Source: JAFGVL01 sp964546015
GTDB lineage: Bacteria > Bacteroidota > Bacteroidia > Bacteroidales > Paludibacteraceae
Assembly (NCBI GenBank): GCA_964546015.1
Contig: CAZJHO010000001.1
Location: 186,001-250,000 of the forward strand
Reading direction: 5' to 3'
Length of the DNA: 64,000 bases
The notes under the pieces: generated by a model
What the model saw: only the letters and a program-made list of their open reading frames with translations
Database searches by the model: none
What the model was told of the DNA's origin: nothing
Shown: positions 1 through 8,017 of the stretch, one piece after another
Layout: each line of letters starts with the position of its first letter
How positions within the stretch are numbered: the stretch's first letter is position 1
Program-made: the position numbers and the translations under genes

Positions 1-2111
1 TTGCTTCTGAGATTTATAGCAGCGATGGTGTTTTAATAGGAAAATATTTTAGAGAAAACCGTACCCCGGTTACTTATGAAGAGATTTCTCCAAATTTGAT
101 TAAAACTCTTGTTACTACTGAAGATGAACGCTTCTACGAACATTTCGGAGTAGATATCCAAGGTCTTTTTTCGGCAGTAAAAGATATGACTCAAGGAAAG
201 GCGAGGGGAGCAAGCACGATTTCACAACAATTAGTGAAAAATATGTTTAAAACCCGTAGCGAATATTCGACAGGTTTGTTTGGATATATTCCTGGTGTCA
301 AACTGCTGATAATGAAAACCAAAGAGTGGATTACAGCTGTTAAAATTGAGTTATTTTATTCAAAGGATGATATACTTACAATGTATCTTAATACGGTAGA
401 TTTCGGCAGCAATGCATATGGTATAAAAACAGCTGCAAAGACTTATTTTAATACAACACCTAAAGATTTAACTATTGAAGAATCAGCTACTTTGGTCGGT
501 TTGCTCAAGGCAACTACTACTTATAATCCTCGTATTAATCCGAAAAACAGCATCCGCCGGCGTAATGTGGTGCTTGAAAATTTAAAGAATCATTATATTA
601 TCACTCAAGCTGAATTAGATTCTTTAAAGCAAATTCCAATCAGCTTGAAAGATTATAATATTGAAAAGAATTATGATGGTAAAGCATTGTATTTTAGAGA
701 AGCATTGGTAGATGAACTCAAAGATTGGGCTAAGGAAAATGAAATCGATATTTATTCAGATGGATTGAAAATTTATACGACACTTGATTCTCGGATGCAG
801 CAGTATGCCGAAGAGGCTGTGCAAAAGAAAATGAGCAGCTTACAGCGTACTTTTGATAATCATTGGGGGAACGAAGAACCTTGGCGCGATGCCAATCATC
901 AACCAATTACCAACTTTGTTGAAGATTTAGCTAAGCGTACACCTCGATATAAATCTCTGGCTGAAAAATATAAAGGAACGCCGGATTCTATTTGGATAGA
1001 ACTCAATGTTCCTCATAAAATGAAAGTATTCGATTACAAAACCGGTTCGCGTGATACGACGCTTAGTGTTCTGGATTCGATACGCTATATGACTCGTTTT
1101 ATGCATGCCAGTTTTATTGCGATGGAACCACAAACCGGCAATGTGAAGGCTTGGGTAGGTGATATTGATTTTAACTTTTGGAAATATGATAAAGTTACAT
1201 CGCTTCGTCAGCCGGGTTCTACATTTAAGTTGTTCGTATATGCAACTGCATTTGAAAAAGGAGCCGGACCATGTGATTATCTAACCGAAGATTATGTAGA
1301 TTGGGAATATTTGGAGAAAGGTGAAAAGAAGCGTTGGGTGCCTCGTAATGCCACCGGAATATATTCGGGCGAGGAGGTGACATTGAAATATGCCTTTGCC
1401 CGTTCTTTTAATTCTGTTGCTGTAAAATTAGCGAAGGAAGTAGGAATTCCGAGTATTATTAAGACCGCTTATGCGATGGGAATCCGAACGAAACTAAACA
1501 ATACGCCTTCCACATGTTTGGGTTCATCGGATGTTTCACTTGAGGAATTAGTTAATGCTTATTGTACAACGATTAATGATGGGATGGCAAATAAACCTGT
1601 TTTAGTCAAGAAAATTGTTGATCAACAAGGAAAAATAATTTATGAAGCTAAAAAGGAACAAATGCCTGCCATTCCTTACGAAACAGCTTTCCTGATGACT
1701 CAAATGTTGCGTGCCGGGCTTACTGAGCCTCTTGGTACTACACAAGCCCTTTGGGCGTACGATATATTTAATGGCGGAACTGAATTTGGTGGAAAAACAG
1801 GTACTTCGTCTAATCACTCGGATGCTTGGTTTGTGGGTGTCTCTCCCAAATTAGTTGCAGGTGCTTGGGTTGGAGGTGAGTATCGCAGTATTCATTTCCG
1901 GACGGGGAAACTTGGTGAAGGCAGCAAAACGGCACTTCCTATTTTTGGAGCATTTATGGAGAAAGTGTTGAAAGATAAATCTCTCACTCAATATCGGGCA
2001 AAGTTCCCCAAACCAAAAGAAAAAATAAGCAAACCATATGGTTGTCAAACTCCATATCCTGTTTTAGAAAATGACAGTACAGAGCTTATGGATGAATTAG
2101 TTGTTGAATAA
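1..2111 (+). CDS. mrcA: Penicillin-binding protein 1A, 5' end outside window
   Basis: Bifunctional peptidoglycan synthase anchored in the inner membrane, polymerising glycan strands and cross-linking peptides. The frame is open from base 3 to the window edge, so the membrane anchor and true start lie upstream; an in-frame TTG at 96 is not the start because conserved family sequence precedes it. The glycosyltransferase 51 domain shows EDERFYEHFGVD and later STISQQLVKN. The transpeptidase domain carries the three expected motifs: the active-site serine in STFK after RQPG, SFN, and KTGTSS. The C-terminus after the KTG box is short. It converges with ilvN, with a palindromic terminator between them. 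Identification is secure; the symbol is by function only. Confidence 0.95.
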   Translation, partial: ASEIYSSDGVLIGKYFRENRTPVTYEEISPNLIKTLVTTEDERFYEHFGVDIQGLFSAVKDMTQGKARGASTISQQLVKNMFKTRSEYSTGLFGYIPGVKLLIMKTKEWITAVKIELFYSKDDILTMYLNTVDFGSNAYGIKTAAKTYFNTTPKDLTIEESATLVGLLKATTTYNPRINPKNSIRRRNVVLENLKNHYIITQAELDSLKQIPISLKDYNIEKNYDGKALYFREALVDELKDWAKENEIDIYSDGLKIYTTLDSRMQQYAEEAVQKKMSSLQRTFDNHWGNEEPWRDANHQPITNFVEDLAKRTPRYKSLAEKYKGTPDSIWIELNVPHKMKVFDYKTGSRDTTLSVLDSIRYMTRFMHASFIAMEPQTGNVKAWVGDIDFNFWKYDKVTSLRQPGSTFKLFVYATAFEKGAGPCDYLTEDYVDWEYLEKGEKKRWVPRNATGIYSGEEVTLKYAFARSFNSVAVKLAKEVGIPSIIKTAYAMGIRTKLNNTPSTCLGSSDVSLEELVNAYCTTINDGMANKPVLVKKIVDQQGKIIYEAKKEQMPAIPYETAFLMTQMLRAGLTEPLGTTQALWAYDIFNGGTEFGGKTGTSSNHSDAWFVGVSPKLVAGAWVGGEYRSIHFRTGKLGEGSKTALPIFGAFMEKVLKDKSLTQYRAKFPKPKEKISKPYGCQTPYPVLENDSTELMDELVVE

Positions 2112-2118
2112 AAAAAGA

Positions 2119-2144
2119 AAAGAGATTGATTAATCAATCTCTTT
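2119..2144. terminator. Bidirectional terminator between mrcA and ilvN
   Basis: A perfect palindrome (AGAGATTGATTAATCAATCTCT core) is flanked by A-rich sequence on the left and T-rich sequence on the right, so it can end transcripts from both convergent genes. It overlaps the ilvN stop codon. Confidence 0.7.
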
Positions 2145-2678
2145 CATTTTTTTCTCTACTTCGGCAAGCATATCGCTTAGTCGTTCTACTTTCGATTTTG
2201 TAATAGCTACACGCCCCGATCGAATAAATTGCAACACCCCGATATTTTCACTTAATTCTTCAAAAACAGCTTGTGTTTCATCGTAACTGCCTGTTTTTTG
2301 AATAACGATACATGAATCTGAAATTTCAAGGATTTGTAAGTTATATTTACGGATAAAGTCCTCTAAACTTCCCTTTTTTAAAACACTTTCCGTGGAAATT
2401 TTGTACAAAGCAATTTCTTGATATACCAATTCGTCATCTGTATTGTAATAAGCTTTGATAATATCAATTCTTTTATCAATTTGTTTTACTACTTTATCGA
2501 TTGTTTCTTCATCAGAAAAGGTAGTGATAGTGAATTTGTGAATACCTTCAATCGCAGATGGGGAAACTGATAGTGTTTCGATATTCAAATTACGACGAGT
2601 GAATACAATGGTGATTTGATTTAACAAACCAACTTGGTTTTCTGAGAAAATTGTTACTGTATATAATATCTTTTCCAT
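2130..2678 (-). CDS. ilvN: Acetolactate synthase small (regulatory) subunit
   Basis: Regulatory subunit of acetohydroxyacid synthase, the first common step of valine, leucine and isoleucine synthesis; it gives feedback sensitivity and activates the catalytic subunit. The N-terminal ACT domain is visible in residues 1-80 (VTIFSENQVGLLNQITIVFTRRNLNIETLSV), followed by a second ACT-like half. At 182 residues it resembles the longer small subunits of Bacteroidota. It lies 15 nt downstream of ilvB in the same direction and is surely cotranscribed, hence under the same attenuator. Confidence 0.93.
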   Translation of the reverse strand: MEKILYTVTIFSENQVGLLNQITIVFTRRNLNIETLSVSPSAIEGIHKFTITTFSDEETIDKVVKQIDKRIDIIKAYYNTDDELVYQEIALYKISTESVLKKGSLEDFIRKYNLQILEISDSCIVIQKTGSYDETQAVFEELSENIGVLQFIRSGRVAITKSKVERLSDMLAEVEKKMKEID

Positions 2679-2693
2679 GATTTAATCATTTTA

Positions 2694-4397
2694 TTATTCA
2701 TTGCCTAAAAGCACATTTGTTACTGCTGTTCCTGCCGGAATCATTGGATATACCATTCCTTGTCGTTCTACTTCTACTACAAGCAAATAAGGTTTGTCGT
2801 CTTTAAGCATATCGGCAATAGCTGTATCTAATTTGCTTCTTTCGGTCACCAATTGACTTTCGATTCGATAAGCTTTAGCAATAGCCACAAAGTCCGGGTT
2901 GTCCATTTCGGTAGAAGAATATCTTTCATCATGAAATAATTCTTGCCATTGACGCACCATTCCCAAGAAGTTATTATTCAATAAAATAATTTTTACACCC
3001 AAATTTTGTTGCATAATAGTCCCTAATTCTTGAATGGTCATTTGTATTCCACCGTCGCCGACGAAGCAACAAACCGTACGATCAGGAGCACCAACTTTGG
3101 CTCCGATAGCAGCCGGCAAACCAAATCCCATAGTGCCGAGACCACCGGAACTTACTAAACTGCGATGTTTGCGAAATTTAAAATAACGCACTGCCATCAT
3201 TTGGTTTTGACCAACATCGGTAACTAAAATTGCCTCATTATTAGTAGCTTCGGATACTTTTCGTATCACTTCTCCCATTTTTATTTTTCCTCCAATCGGA
3301 TTTATTTCCGGATTAACTACAGCTGTAAATTCTTTTTCTTCTAAAGGTTCAAATTCGGCAATCCAACTTTCGTGTTTGGCTTTTTTGAGTAATTTGGTTA
3401 CCATTGGTAAAGTATTTTTTACATCACCCATAATAGCAACATCGGCTTTTATATTTTTATTTATTTCAGCCGGATCTATATCGAAATGAATAATTTTAGC
3501 TTGTTTGGCATATACACTCATGTCACCAACCACTCGGTCGTCAAAACGCATACCGATTGCAATGAGCACATCGCATTCGTTGGTTTTCATATTTGGTCCC
3601 AAATTGCCGTGCATACCCAATATTCCCATGTTTAAGCGATGATCTGTTTCGAGAGCCGAAAGTCCGAGTATTGTATGCCCTGCCGGAATTTGTGCCTTTT
3701 CCAAAAATATTTTTAGTTCTTTTTCTGCCTGCCCGATGGTTACGCCTTGTCCGATAAGCGCTAATGGTTTTTTAGCATTATTGATTAGTTCGGCAGCTTG
3801 TGAAATACTTTCGGGATCGGTATCCGGGATTGGTTGATAGCTTCGGATGAAAGTACATTTTTTATATTCAAAGTTACATAAAGTATTTTGTGCGTCTTTC
3901 GTAAAATCAAGCACAACAGGACCGGGTCGACCGCTGCGAGCAATATAAAATGCGCGTGCAACAGCCCAAGCCACATCTTCGGAACGGCGAATCTGATAGC
4001 TCCATTTACTAATTGGTTGTGTAATTCCTACTACATCTGTTTCCTGAAACGCATCACTACCCAAATAAGTAGAAACGACTTGTCCGGTAATAACTACTAA
4101 CGGAGTACTATCAATCATAGCATCTGCAATACCTGTAATGGCGTTTGTTGCTGCCGGACCCGAGGTTACAATAGCTACACCAACTTTACCCGAAACTCGT
4201 GCATAGCCTTGAGCTGCATGTACTGTACCTTGTTCATGACGAGTAAGCACATATTTTATTTTATCATGATAATCGTACAAGGCATCAAAAACAGGCATAA
4301 TTGCTCCACCCGGATAACCAAAAATTGTGTCAACACCTTCTGCTAAAAGGGATTGCATTAAAGCGTGAGAACCGTTCATTTGTTTCTTTTCTGACAT
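2694..4397 (-). CDS. ilvB: Acetolactate synthase large (catalytic) subunit
   Basis: Thiamine-diphosphate enzyme condensing two pyruvates, or pyruvate and 2-oxobutyrate, to acetohydroxyacids. The N-terminal domain has IFGYPGGAIMPVFDALY and the catalytic Glu in RHEQGTVHAAQGYAR. The C-terminal ThDP site has the GDGG motif (VGDGGIQMTIQEL) and NNNFLGMVRQWQ. At 567 residues it has the usual length. Immediately upstream are a promoter, a branched-chain-rich leader peptide and an attenuator hairpin. ilvD and ilvC are not in the window, so the pathway is split over several loci. Confidence 0.97.
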   Translation of the reverse strand: MSEKKQMNGSHALMQSLLAEGVDTIFGYPGGAIMPVFDALYDYHDKIKYVLTRHEQGTVHAAQGYARVSGKVGVAIVTSGPAATNAITGIADAMIDSTPLVVITGQVVSTYLGSDAFQETDVVGITQPISKWSYQIRRSEDVAWAVARAFYIARSGRPGPVVLDFTKDAQNTLCNFEYKKCTFIRSYQPIPDTDPESISQAAELINNAKKPLALIGQGVTIGQAEKELKIFLEKAQIPAGHTILGLSALETDHRLNMGILGMHGNLGPNMKTNECDVLIAIGMRFDDRVVGDMSVYAKQAKIIHFDIDPAEINKNIKADVAIMGDVKNTLPMVTKLLKKAKHESWIAEFEPLEEKEFTAVVNPEINPIGGKIKMGEVIRKVSEATNNEAILVTDVGQNQMMAVRYFKFRKHRSLVSSGGLGTMGFGLPAAIGAKVGAPDRTVCCFVGDGGIQMTIQELGTIMQQNLGVKIILLNNNFLGMVRQWQELFHDERYSSTEMDNPDFVAIAKAYRIESQLVTERSKLDTAIADMLKDDKPYLLVVEVERQGMVYPMIPAGTAVTNVLLGNE

Positions 4398-4420
4398 ATT
4401 GTAAAAAATCTATAAATTAC

Positions 4421-4460
4421 TAAAAAAGAAGAAGCCTTTCTCTATATGGAAGAGAAAGGC
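4421..4460 (-). terminator. Intrinsic terminator (attenuator) in the ilvB leader
   Basis: On the minus strand, GCCTTTCTCT (4460-4451) pairs perfectly with AGAGAAAGGC (4443-4434), and the hairpin is followed by a T-rich tract (TTCTTCTTTTTT, 4432-4421). It lies between the leader peptide and the ilvB start, so it can only work as a conditional terminator of the ilvBN transcript. Its 5' arm is also the partner of the antiterminator arm at 4500-4511. Confidence 0.85.
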
Positions 4461-4511
4461 TTTCTTATATTTGAAATTATATCCATTGCCTTATGTACAT
4501 TTCTCTTCCAT
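4446..4511 (-). promoter_or_regulatory. Antiterminator pairing of the ilvB attenuator
   Basis: ATGGAAGAGAAA (minus strand, 4511-4500), directly after the leader-peptide stop codon, is perfectly complementary over 12 bases to TTTCTCTTCCAT (4457-4446), which forms the 5' arm and loop of the terminator. The two structures are mutually exclusive. A ribosome that finishes the leader peptide would cover the first arm and allow termination; one stalled at the Ile/Leu/Val codons would leave it free and prevent termination. The pairing is seen in the sequence; the mechanism follows from ilv and his attenuators of enterobacteria. Confidence 0.8.
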
Positions 4512-4567
4512 TACTCATGGTTGACGAGCACACTGACAAGGATAATATGAGTACTATTATGTTTCAT
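4511..4567 (-). CDS. ilvBN leader peptide
   Basis: An 18-residue open frame, MKHNSTHIILVSVLVNHE, starts about 11 nt after the predicted transcription start and stops 50 nt before the terminator hairpin. It has seven branched-chain codons within eight positions (I I L V S V L V), the signature of a regulatory leader peptide sensing charged tRNA for Ile, Leu and Val. It was found by reading the space between folA and ilvB. The peptide itself is expected to have no function. Confidence 0.85.
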   Translation of the reverse strand: MKHNSTHIILVSVLVNHE

Positions 4568-4584
4568 TTTTGTTTTTAATGATG

Positions 4585-4614
4585 CAAAATTACTATAATT
4601 TGTAAGAAAAACAA
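4585..4614 (-). promoter_or_regulatory. Promoter of the ilvBN leader transcript
   Basis: The minus strand carries a -7 element TAATTTTG (4592-4585) and a TTG at 4614-4612, 19 nt upstream, matching the -33/-7 pattern of Bacteroidota sigma-ABfr promoters. The predicted start near 4578 lies just before the leader-peptide ATG. Confidence 0.75.
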
Positions 4615-4618
4615 CAAA

Positions 4619-5113
4619 TTATTTTATTCTTTCGTAATTAATAAAAGAAAAAGAGTAAGGATTTTCTCCTTCAGGAGTATAATTTTCGCGAAATGTTTCT
4701 TTCCAATCGTCGAAATTAATGGTTGGAAAATATGTGTCGGCATCCGTAAAATTGTGTTTAATCCAAGTAAGGTAAAGTTTATCTGCGATAGGAAGCGCTT
4801 GCTTATATAGGTTTCCTCCGCCGATAATGAAAACTTCATCGTCACCTTGCGCCATATTTAAGGCTTCTTCAAACGATTTGGCATGTAAGCAACCTTCTGC
4901 TTTAAAATGTTTATCCGAAGAAAGAACAATATTTTTTCTGTTAGATAACGGAGCTTTTGGTAATGATAACCATGTGTGCCGCCCCATAATTACGGTATGT
5001 CCGCTTGTTAAGGTTTTAAAGCGTTTTAGATCGCCGGGTATGTGGCAAAGCAGGTCGTTGTTTTTGCCGATGGCGTAATTTTGTGCGAGGGCTACAATGA
5101 TGGAAAGAATCAT
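4619..5113 (-). CDS. folA: Dihydrofolate reductase
   Basis: Reduces dihydrofolate to tetrahydrofolate with NADPH, regenerating the cofactor oxidised by thymidylate synthase. The protein (164 residues) starts MILSIIVALAQNYAIGKNNDLLCHIPGDLKRFK, with the catalytic acidic residue in the PGDLKRFK segment, and has the NADPH-binding VIMGRHTW and VFIIGGGNLY motifs. It is the partner of thyA upstream, but the two are separated by an inserted four-helix-bundle gene and its repeats; the left repeat begins 3 nt from the folA start codon. Confidence 0.95.
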   Translation of the reverse strand: MILSIIVALAQNYAIGKNNDLLCHIPGDLKRFKTLTSGHTVIMGRHTWLSLPKAPLSNRKNIVLSSDKHFKAEGCLHAKSFEEALNMAQGDDEVFIIGGGNLYKQALPIADKLYLTWIKHNFTDADTYFPTINFDDWKETFRENYTPEGENPYSFSFINYERIK

Positions 5114-5115
5114 TC

Positions 5116-5145
5116 TAATTACGAATTAAAAATTACGAATTACGA
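5116..5145. repeat. 30-bp inverted repeat, folA side
   Basis: Perfect reverse complement of 5507-5536. It is itself made of repeated words: ATTACGAATT occurs twice around a short A run, and the last word begins a third time. The last codons and stop of the four-helix-bundle gene lie inside it. Confidence 0.9.
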
Positions 5146-5495
5146 GATTTTTTGATAGTTATTTCGATTTTACCAAGAATCTTACATATTTCGTCAATAT
5201 CACCAATAAGACTATCGGCTTGTTCTTGGTTTAAGTAATTTGTTGCCAGAAGTAAGCGGAGCCAATATAAAGTTTCGCGAGCTTCTTTGTAAGCAATAGA
5301 TATTTTTGATAAAAAATCTTTCTCCGATTGTCTTCCAATAGCTTCTTCGATATTTGTACCGATAGATGTTCCACTACGCAAAACCTGTTTGGACAAAACA
5401 AATTCTTTTTTTTCTTCGCACAGATGTTTGTAGAGATTGACAATTCGAATAGCGAATTTAAAAGATTTTTCTTGTATGATGTTATTTGTTCTCAC
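5133..5495 (-). CDS. Four-helix bundle protein (S23 / intervening-sequence family)
   Basis: 120-residue protein with the family-typical sequence KSFKFAIRIVNLYKHLCEEKKEFVLSKQ (split here by function only), LRSGTSIGTNIEEAIG, SEKDFLSKISIAYKEARETLYWLRLL and a final helix. Members are small pentamer-forming four-helix bundles encoded inside 23S rRNA intervening sequences or scattered in genomes; the avd protein of diversity-generating retroelements is related. The biochemical role is unknown. The start is GTG at 5495. The gene sits between thyA and folA, is bracketed by a perfect 30-bp inverted repeat, and its C-terminus is encoded by the repeat. No reverse transcriptase is nearby. Confidence 0.85.
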   Translation of the reverse strand: MRTNNIIQEKSFKFAIRIVNLYKHLCEEKKEFVLSKQVLRSGTSIGTNIEEAIGRQSEKDFLSKISIAYKEARETLYWLRLLLATNYLNQEQADSLIGDIDEICKILGKIEITIKKSRNS

Positions 5496-5506
5496 AGCAT
5501 GTCAAT

Positions 5507-5536
5507 TCGTAATTCGTAATTTTTAATTCGTAATTA
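5507..5536. repeat. 30-bp inverted repeat, thyA side
   Basis: Perfect reverse complement of 5116-5145, beginning 12 bp upstream of the four-helix-bundle start codon and ending 1 bp before the thyA stop codon at 5538. Together the pair delimits a unit of about 421 bp. Confidence 0.9.
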
Positions 5537-5537
5537 A

Positions 5538-6332
5538 TTAAATAGATACTTCCCCTTTAATGTGTGGGTGTGCTTGATAATTAATTAACTCAAAATCAGA
5601 AAATTCAAAATCAAAGATGCTTTTCTTTTCCGGATTAATTTTCATTTGAGGTAAAGGAAAAGGTTCTCTTTCAAGTTGGATTTTAGCTTGCTCAGTATGG
5701 TTTGTATAAATGTGCGTGTCGCCCAAAGTATGGATAAAATCACCGGCTTGTAATCTAGTTGCTTGAGCCACCGTTTGCAGTAAAAGAGCATACGATGCAA
5801 TATTAAACGGAACGCCCAAAAACACATCAGCACTGCGTTGATAGAGCTGCAAACTCAATTTACCGTCGGCTACATAAAATTGAAAAAACGCGTGGCATGG
5901 TGGTAGATTCATATTCGGTAAATCTGCCACATTCCATGAGCTGACAATCATGCGGCGTGAATCAGGGTTATTCTTAATTGTATTGATTACTTCGGATAAT
6001 TGATCGATATGCCCGCCCTTATAATCTGGCCAAGAGCGCCATTGGTAACCGTAAATGTGTCCAAGGTCGCCATTTTCGTCTGCCCATTCGTTCCAAATAC
6101 GAACTCCATTTTCTTGCAGGTATTTTATATTTGTATCACCTTTTATAAACCAAAGTAACTCATAAATGATAGATTTTAAATGCAACTTTTTGGTGGTGAG
6201 CATCGGAAATCCTTGACTTAAATCGAAACGCATTTGGTGACCGAAAATACTGATAGTTCCGGTTCCTGTACGATCTTCTTTGTGAACTCCTTCGTTGAGT
6301 ATTCGTTGTAATAAATCTTTATATTGTTGCAT
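5538..6332 (-). CDS. thyA: Thymidylate synthase
   Basis: Converts dUMP to dTMP using methylenetetrahydrofolate, producing dihydrofolate for FolA. The 264-residue protein has the usual E. coli-like length, the active-site cysteine in LPPCHAFFQFYV, and the dUMP/folate-binding QRSADVFLGVPFNIASYALL. It starts MQQYKDLLQRILNEGVHKEDRTGTGTISIFG. It lies 12 nt downstream of recN and upstream of the inserted four-helix unit and folA. Confidence 0.97.
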   Translation of the reverse strand: MQQYKDLLQRILNEGVHKEDRTGTGTISIFGHQMRFDLSQGFPMLTTKKLHLKSIIYELLWFIKGDTNIKYLQENGVRIWNEWADENGDLGHIYGYQWRSWPDYKGGHIDQLSEVINTIKNNPDSRRMIVSSWNVADLPNMNLPPCHAFFQFYVADGKLSLQLYQRSADVFLGVPFNIASYALLLQTVAQATRLQAGDFIHTLGDTHIYTNHTEQAKIQLEREPFPLPQMKINPEKKSIFDFEFSDFELINYQAHPHIKGEVSI

Positions 6333-6344
6333 GATGAAAAATAT

Positions 6345-7991
6345 TCAATGTAATGATAATAATGATTTGGCGTTTTCGATAGCAGCATCAGAGAGTGTAG
6401 CTCCGCTTAGCATTTGAGCTATTTCGGTAATTCGCTCTTCTTTTGATAACTGGCGAATATTCGTTTTCGAATCGTGTTTGTAAACACTATAATGATGTTC
6501 TCCTTTGGAGGCTATTTGAGGTAAGTGAGTAATACAAATGACTTGCATATTTTTACTCATCGAAGCCATTATATTAGCCATTTTATGGGCTACTTCACCT
6601 GAAATCCCTATGTCTATTTCGTCAAAAATGATGGTAGGCAATGTTTTTACACTCGCCAACAATGATTTTATACTGAGCATTAAACGCGATATTTCTCCCC
6701 CCGAAGCAATATGTGCAATAGGTTGTAATGATGTTTTTTCGTTAGCTGAGAATAAAAACTCTATTTGGTCGTAACCGGTTGCTGTCATCTCATTTTTCTG
6801 AGAGATTGATACTGTTATCCTTCCCTTAGGCATGCCCAATTGTTGCAATTGTTCTATGAGTCTTTTTTCGATATTTTTTCCGGCAGCAATTCTACTTTCT
6901 GTTAATTTTTTAGAAAGAAGCAAAGCTTGTTGTTCTGTTTCGTAGATTTCTTTTTGCAATTTTGCAACATCATCATCGGCAGATTCTATACGAGAAAGTT
7001 TTTCTTCCCATTCCTTTTGTAACGAAAGCAGACCGGCGATATCATTTACCTGGTGTTTTTGCTGTAATGTATAAATAAGGTCGAGGCGTTGTGATATAAA
7101 TTCTACTCGTTTGGGATCAAACTCAATGTTATTTTGCAATGAGTCAATTTCTTGAGCTAAATCTTTTAAATCAATTAAATTGCTATTTAAACGAGATTCT
7201 GTTTCCGAAAGCGATTCGATATATTTGACGATTTTTCGTACAGCACCCAAAGCATCTTTTAGTTGAACGGTTATGCCTGTATTTTCGTCGGCAAGCAGGT
7301 AAGCGGCTTTGTTTAATTCTGTTTTTATTTCTTCGCTGTGAGTTAGTTTTTGTTGTTCTTCTTCGAGTTCGTTTTGTTCGCTCTCTCGCAGTTGTGTTGT
7401 TTGAAGTTGTTCCAATTGAAAACGAATGTAATCTTGTTCGGCTTTATTTTTAGCATTTGAATCAATAAGTTCATTTAATGTTTGCTGTAATTTTTTATAT
7501 CGATAAAAAAGTTGCTGAAATGAGTTTATTGTTTCTTGATTTTGTGCGATGGCGTCAACGACATTCAATTGGAATGAATTTTCTTTTAGTAAAAGATTCT
7601 CGTGTTGCGAGTGAATATCGATTAATTTCTCTGTAAATTCTTTTAGAATGTTCAGAGAAACCGGTACATCATTAATAAATGCGCGAGATTTTCCACCGAT
7701 TAATATTTCGCGCCGTACGATTGATTTTTCATCGTAATCGAGATCGTTTTCTTTAAAGAAATCGGTTAGATTGTATTCTTTAATTTTAAAACAGACTTCG
7801 ATTAGGCATTTGTCTGCTCCATCGCGTATTATTTTAGCATCGGCACGCTGTCCTAGAACGAGCGATAGGGCACCCATAATAATAGATTTTCCGGCACCGG
7901 TTTCGCCGGTTATGACAGAAAAACCTTTGTCGAAATCAATGTCGAGTTCGCTGATGATGGCGTAATTTTTTATCAGTAACGATGAAAGCAT
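6345..7991 (-). CDS. recN: DNA repair ATPase RecN
   Basis: SMC-like ATPase that acts at double-strand breaks in recombinational repair. It has the Walker A GETGAGKSIIMGAL near residue 30, a long coiled-coil middle (about residues 150-370, rich in Glu/Gln/Lys), the ABC signature SGGEISRLMLSIK and Walker B TIIFDEIDIGISG, and a C-terminal SGATLSDAAIENA segment typical of RecN. Length is 548 residues. It follows porD and coaBC in the order usual for Bacteroidota. Confidence 0.96.
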   Translation of the reverse strand: MLSSLLIKNYAIISELDIDFDKGFSVITGETGAGKSIIMGALSLVLGQRADAKIIRDGADKCLIEVCFKIKEYNLTDFFKENDLDYDEKSIVRREILIGGKSRAFINDVPVSLNILKEFTEKLIDIHSQHENLLLKENSFQLNVVDAIAQNQETINSFQQLFYRYKKLQQTLNELIDSNAKNKAEQDYIRFQLEQLQTTQLRESEQNELEEEQQKLTHSEEIKTELNKAAYLLADENTGITVQLKDALGAVRKIVKYIESLSETESRLNSNLIDLKDLAQEIDSLQNNIEFDPKRVEFISQRLDLIYTLQQKHQVNDIAGLLSLQKEWEEKLSRIESADDDVAKLQKEIYETEQQALLLSKKLTESRIAAGKNIEKRLIEQLQQLGMPKGRITVSISQKNEMTATGYDQIEFLFSANEKTSLQPIAHIASGGEISRLMLSIKSLLASVKTLPTIIFDEIDIGISGEVAHKMANIMASMSKNMQVICITHLPQIASKGEHHYSVYKHDSKTNIRQLSKEERITEIAQMLSGATLSDAAIENAKSLLSLH

Positions 7992-8017
7992 ATGAAATTG
8001 ACAATGGCTGAATTTTA

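Noticed and set aside
96..98. TTG as start codon of the penicillin-binding protein
   Set aside because: Conserved family sequence is encoded upstream to the window edge, so the gene starts outside the window.
5116..5536. CRISPR or diversity-generating retroelement at the four-helix-bundle gene
   Set aside because: There are only two inverted arms and no spacers, cas genes, reverse transcriptase or template/variable repeat.
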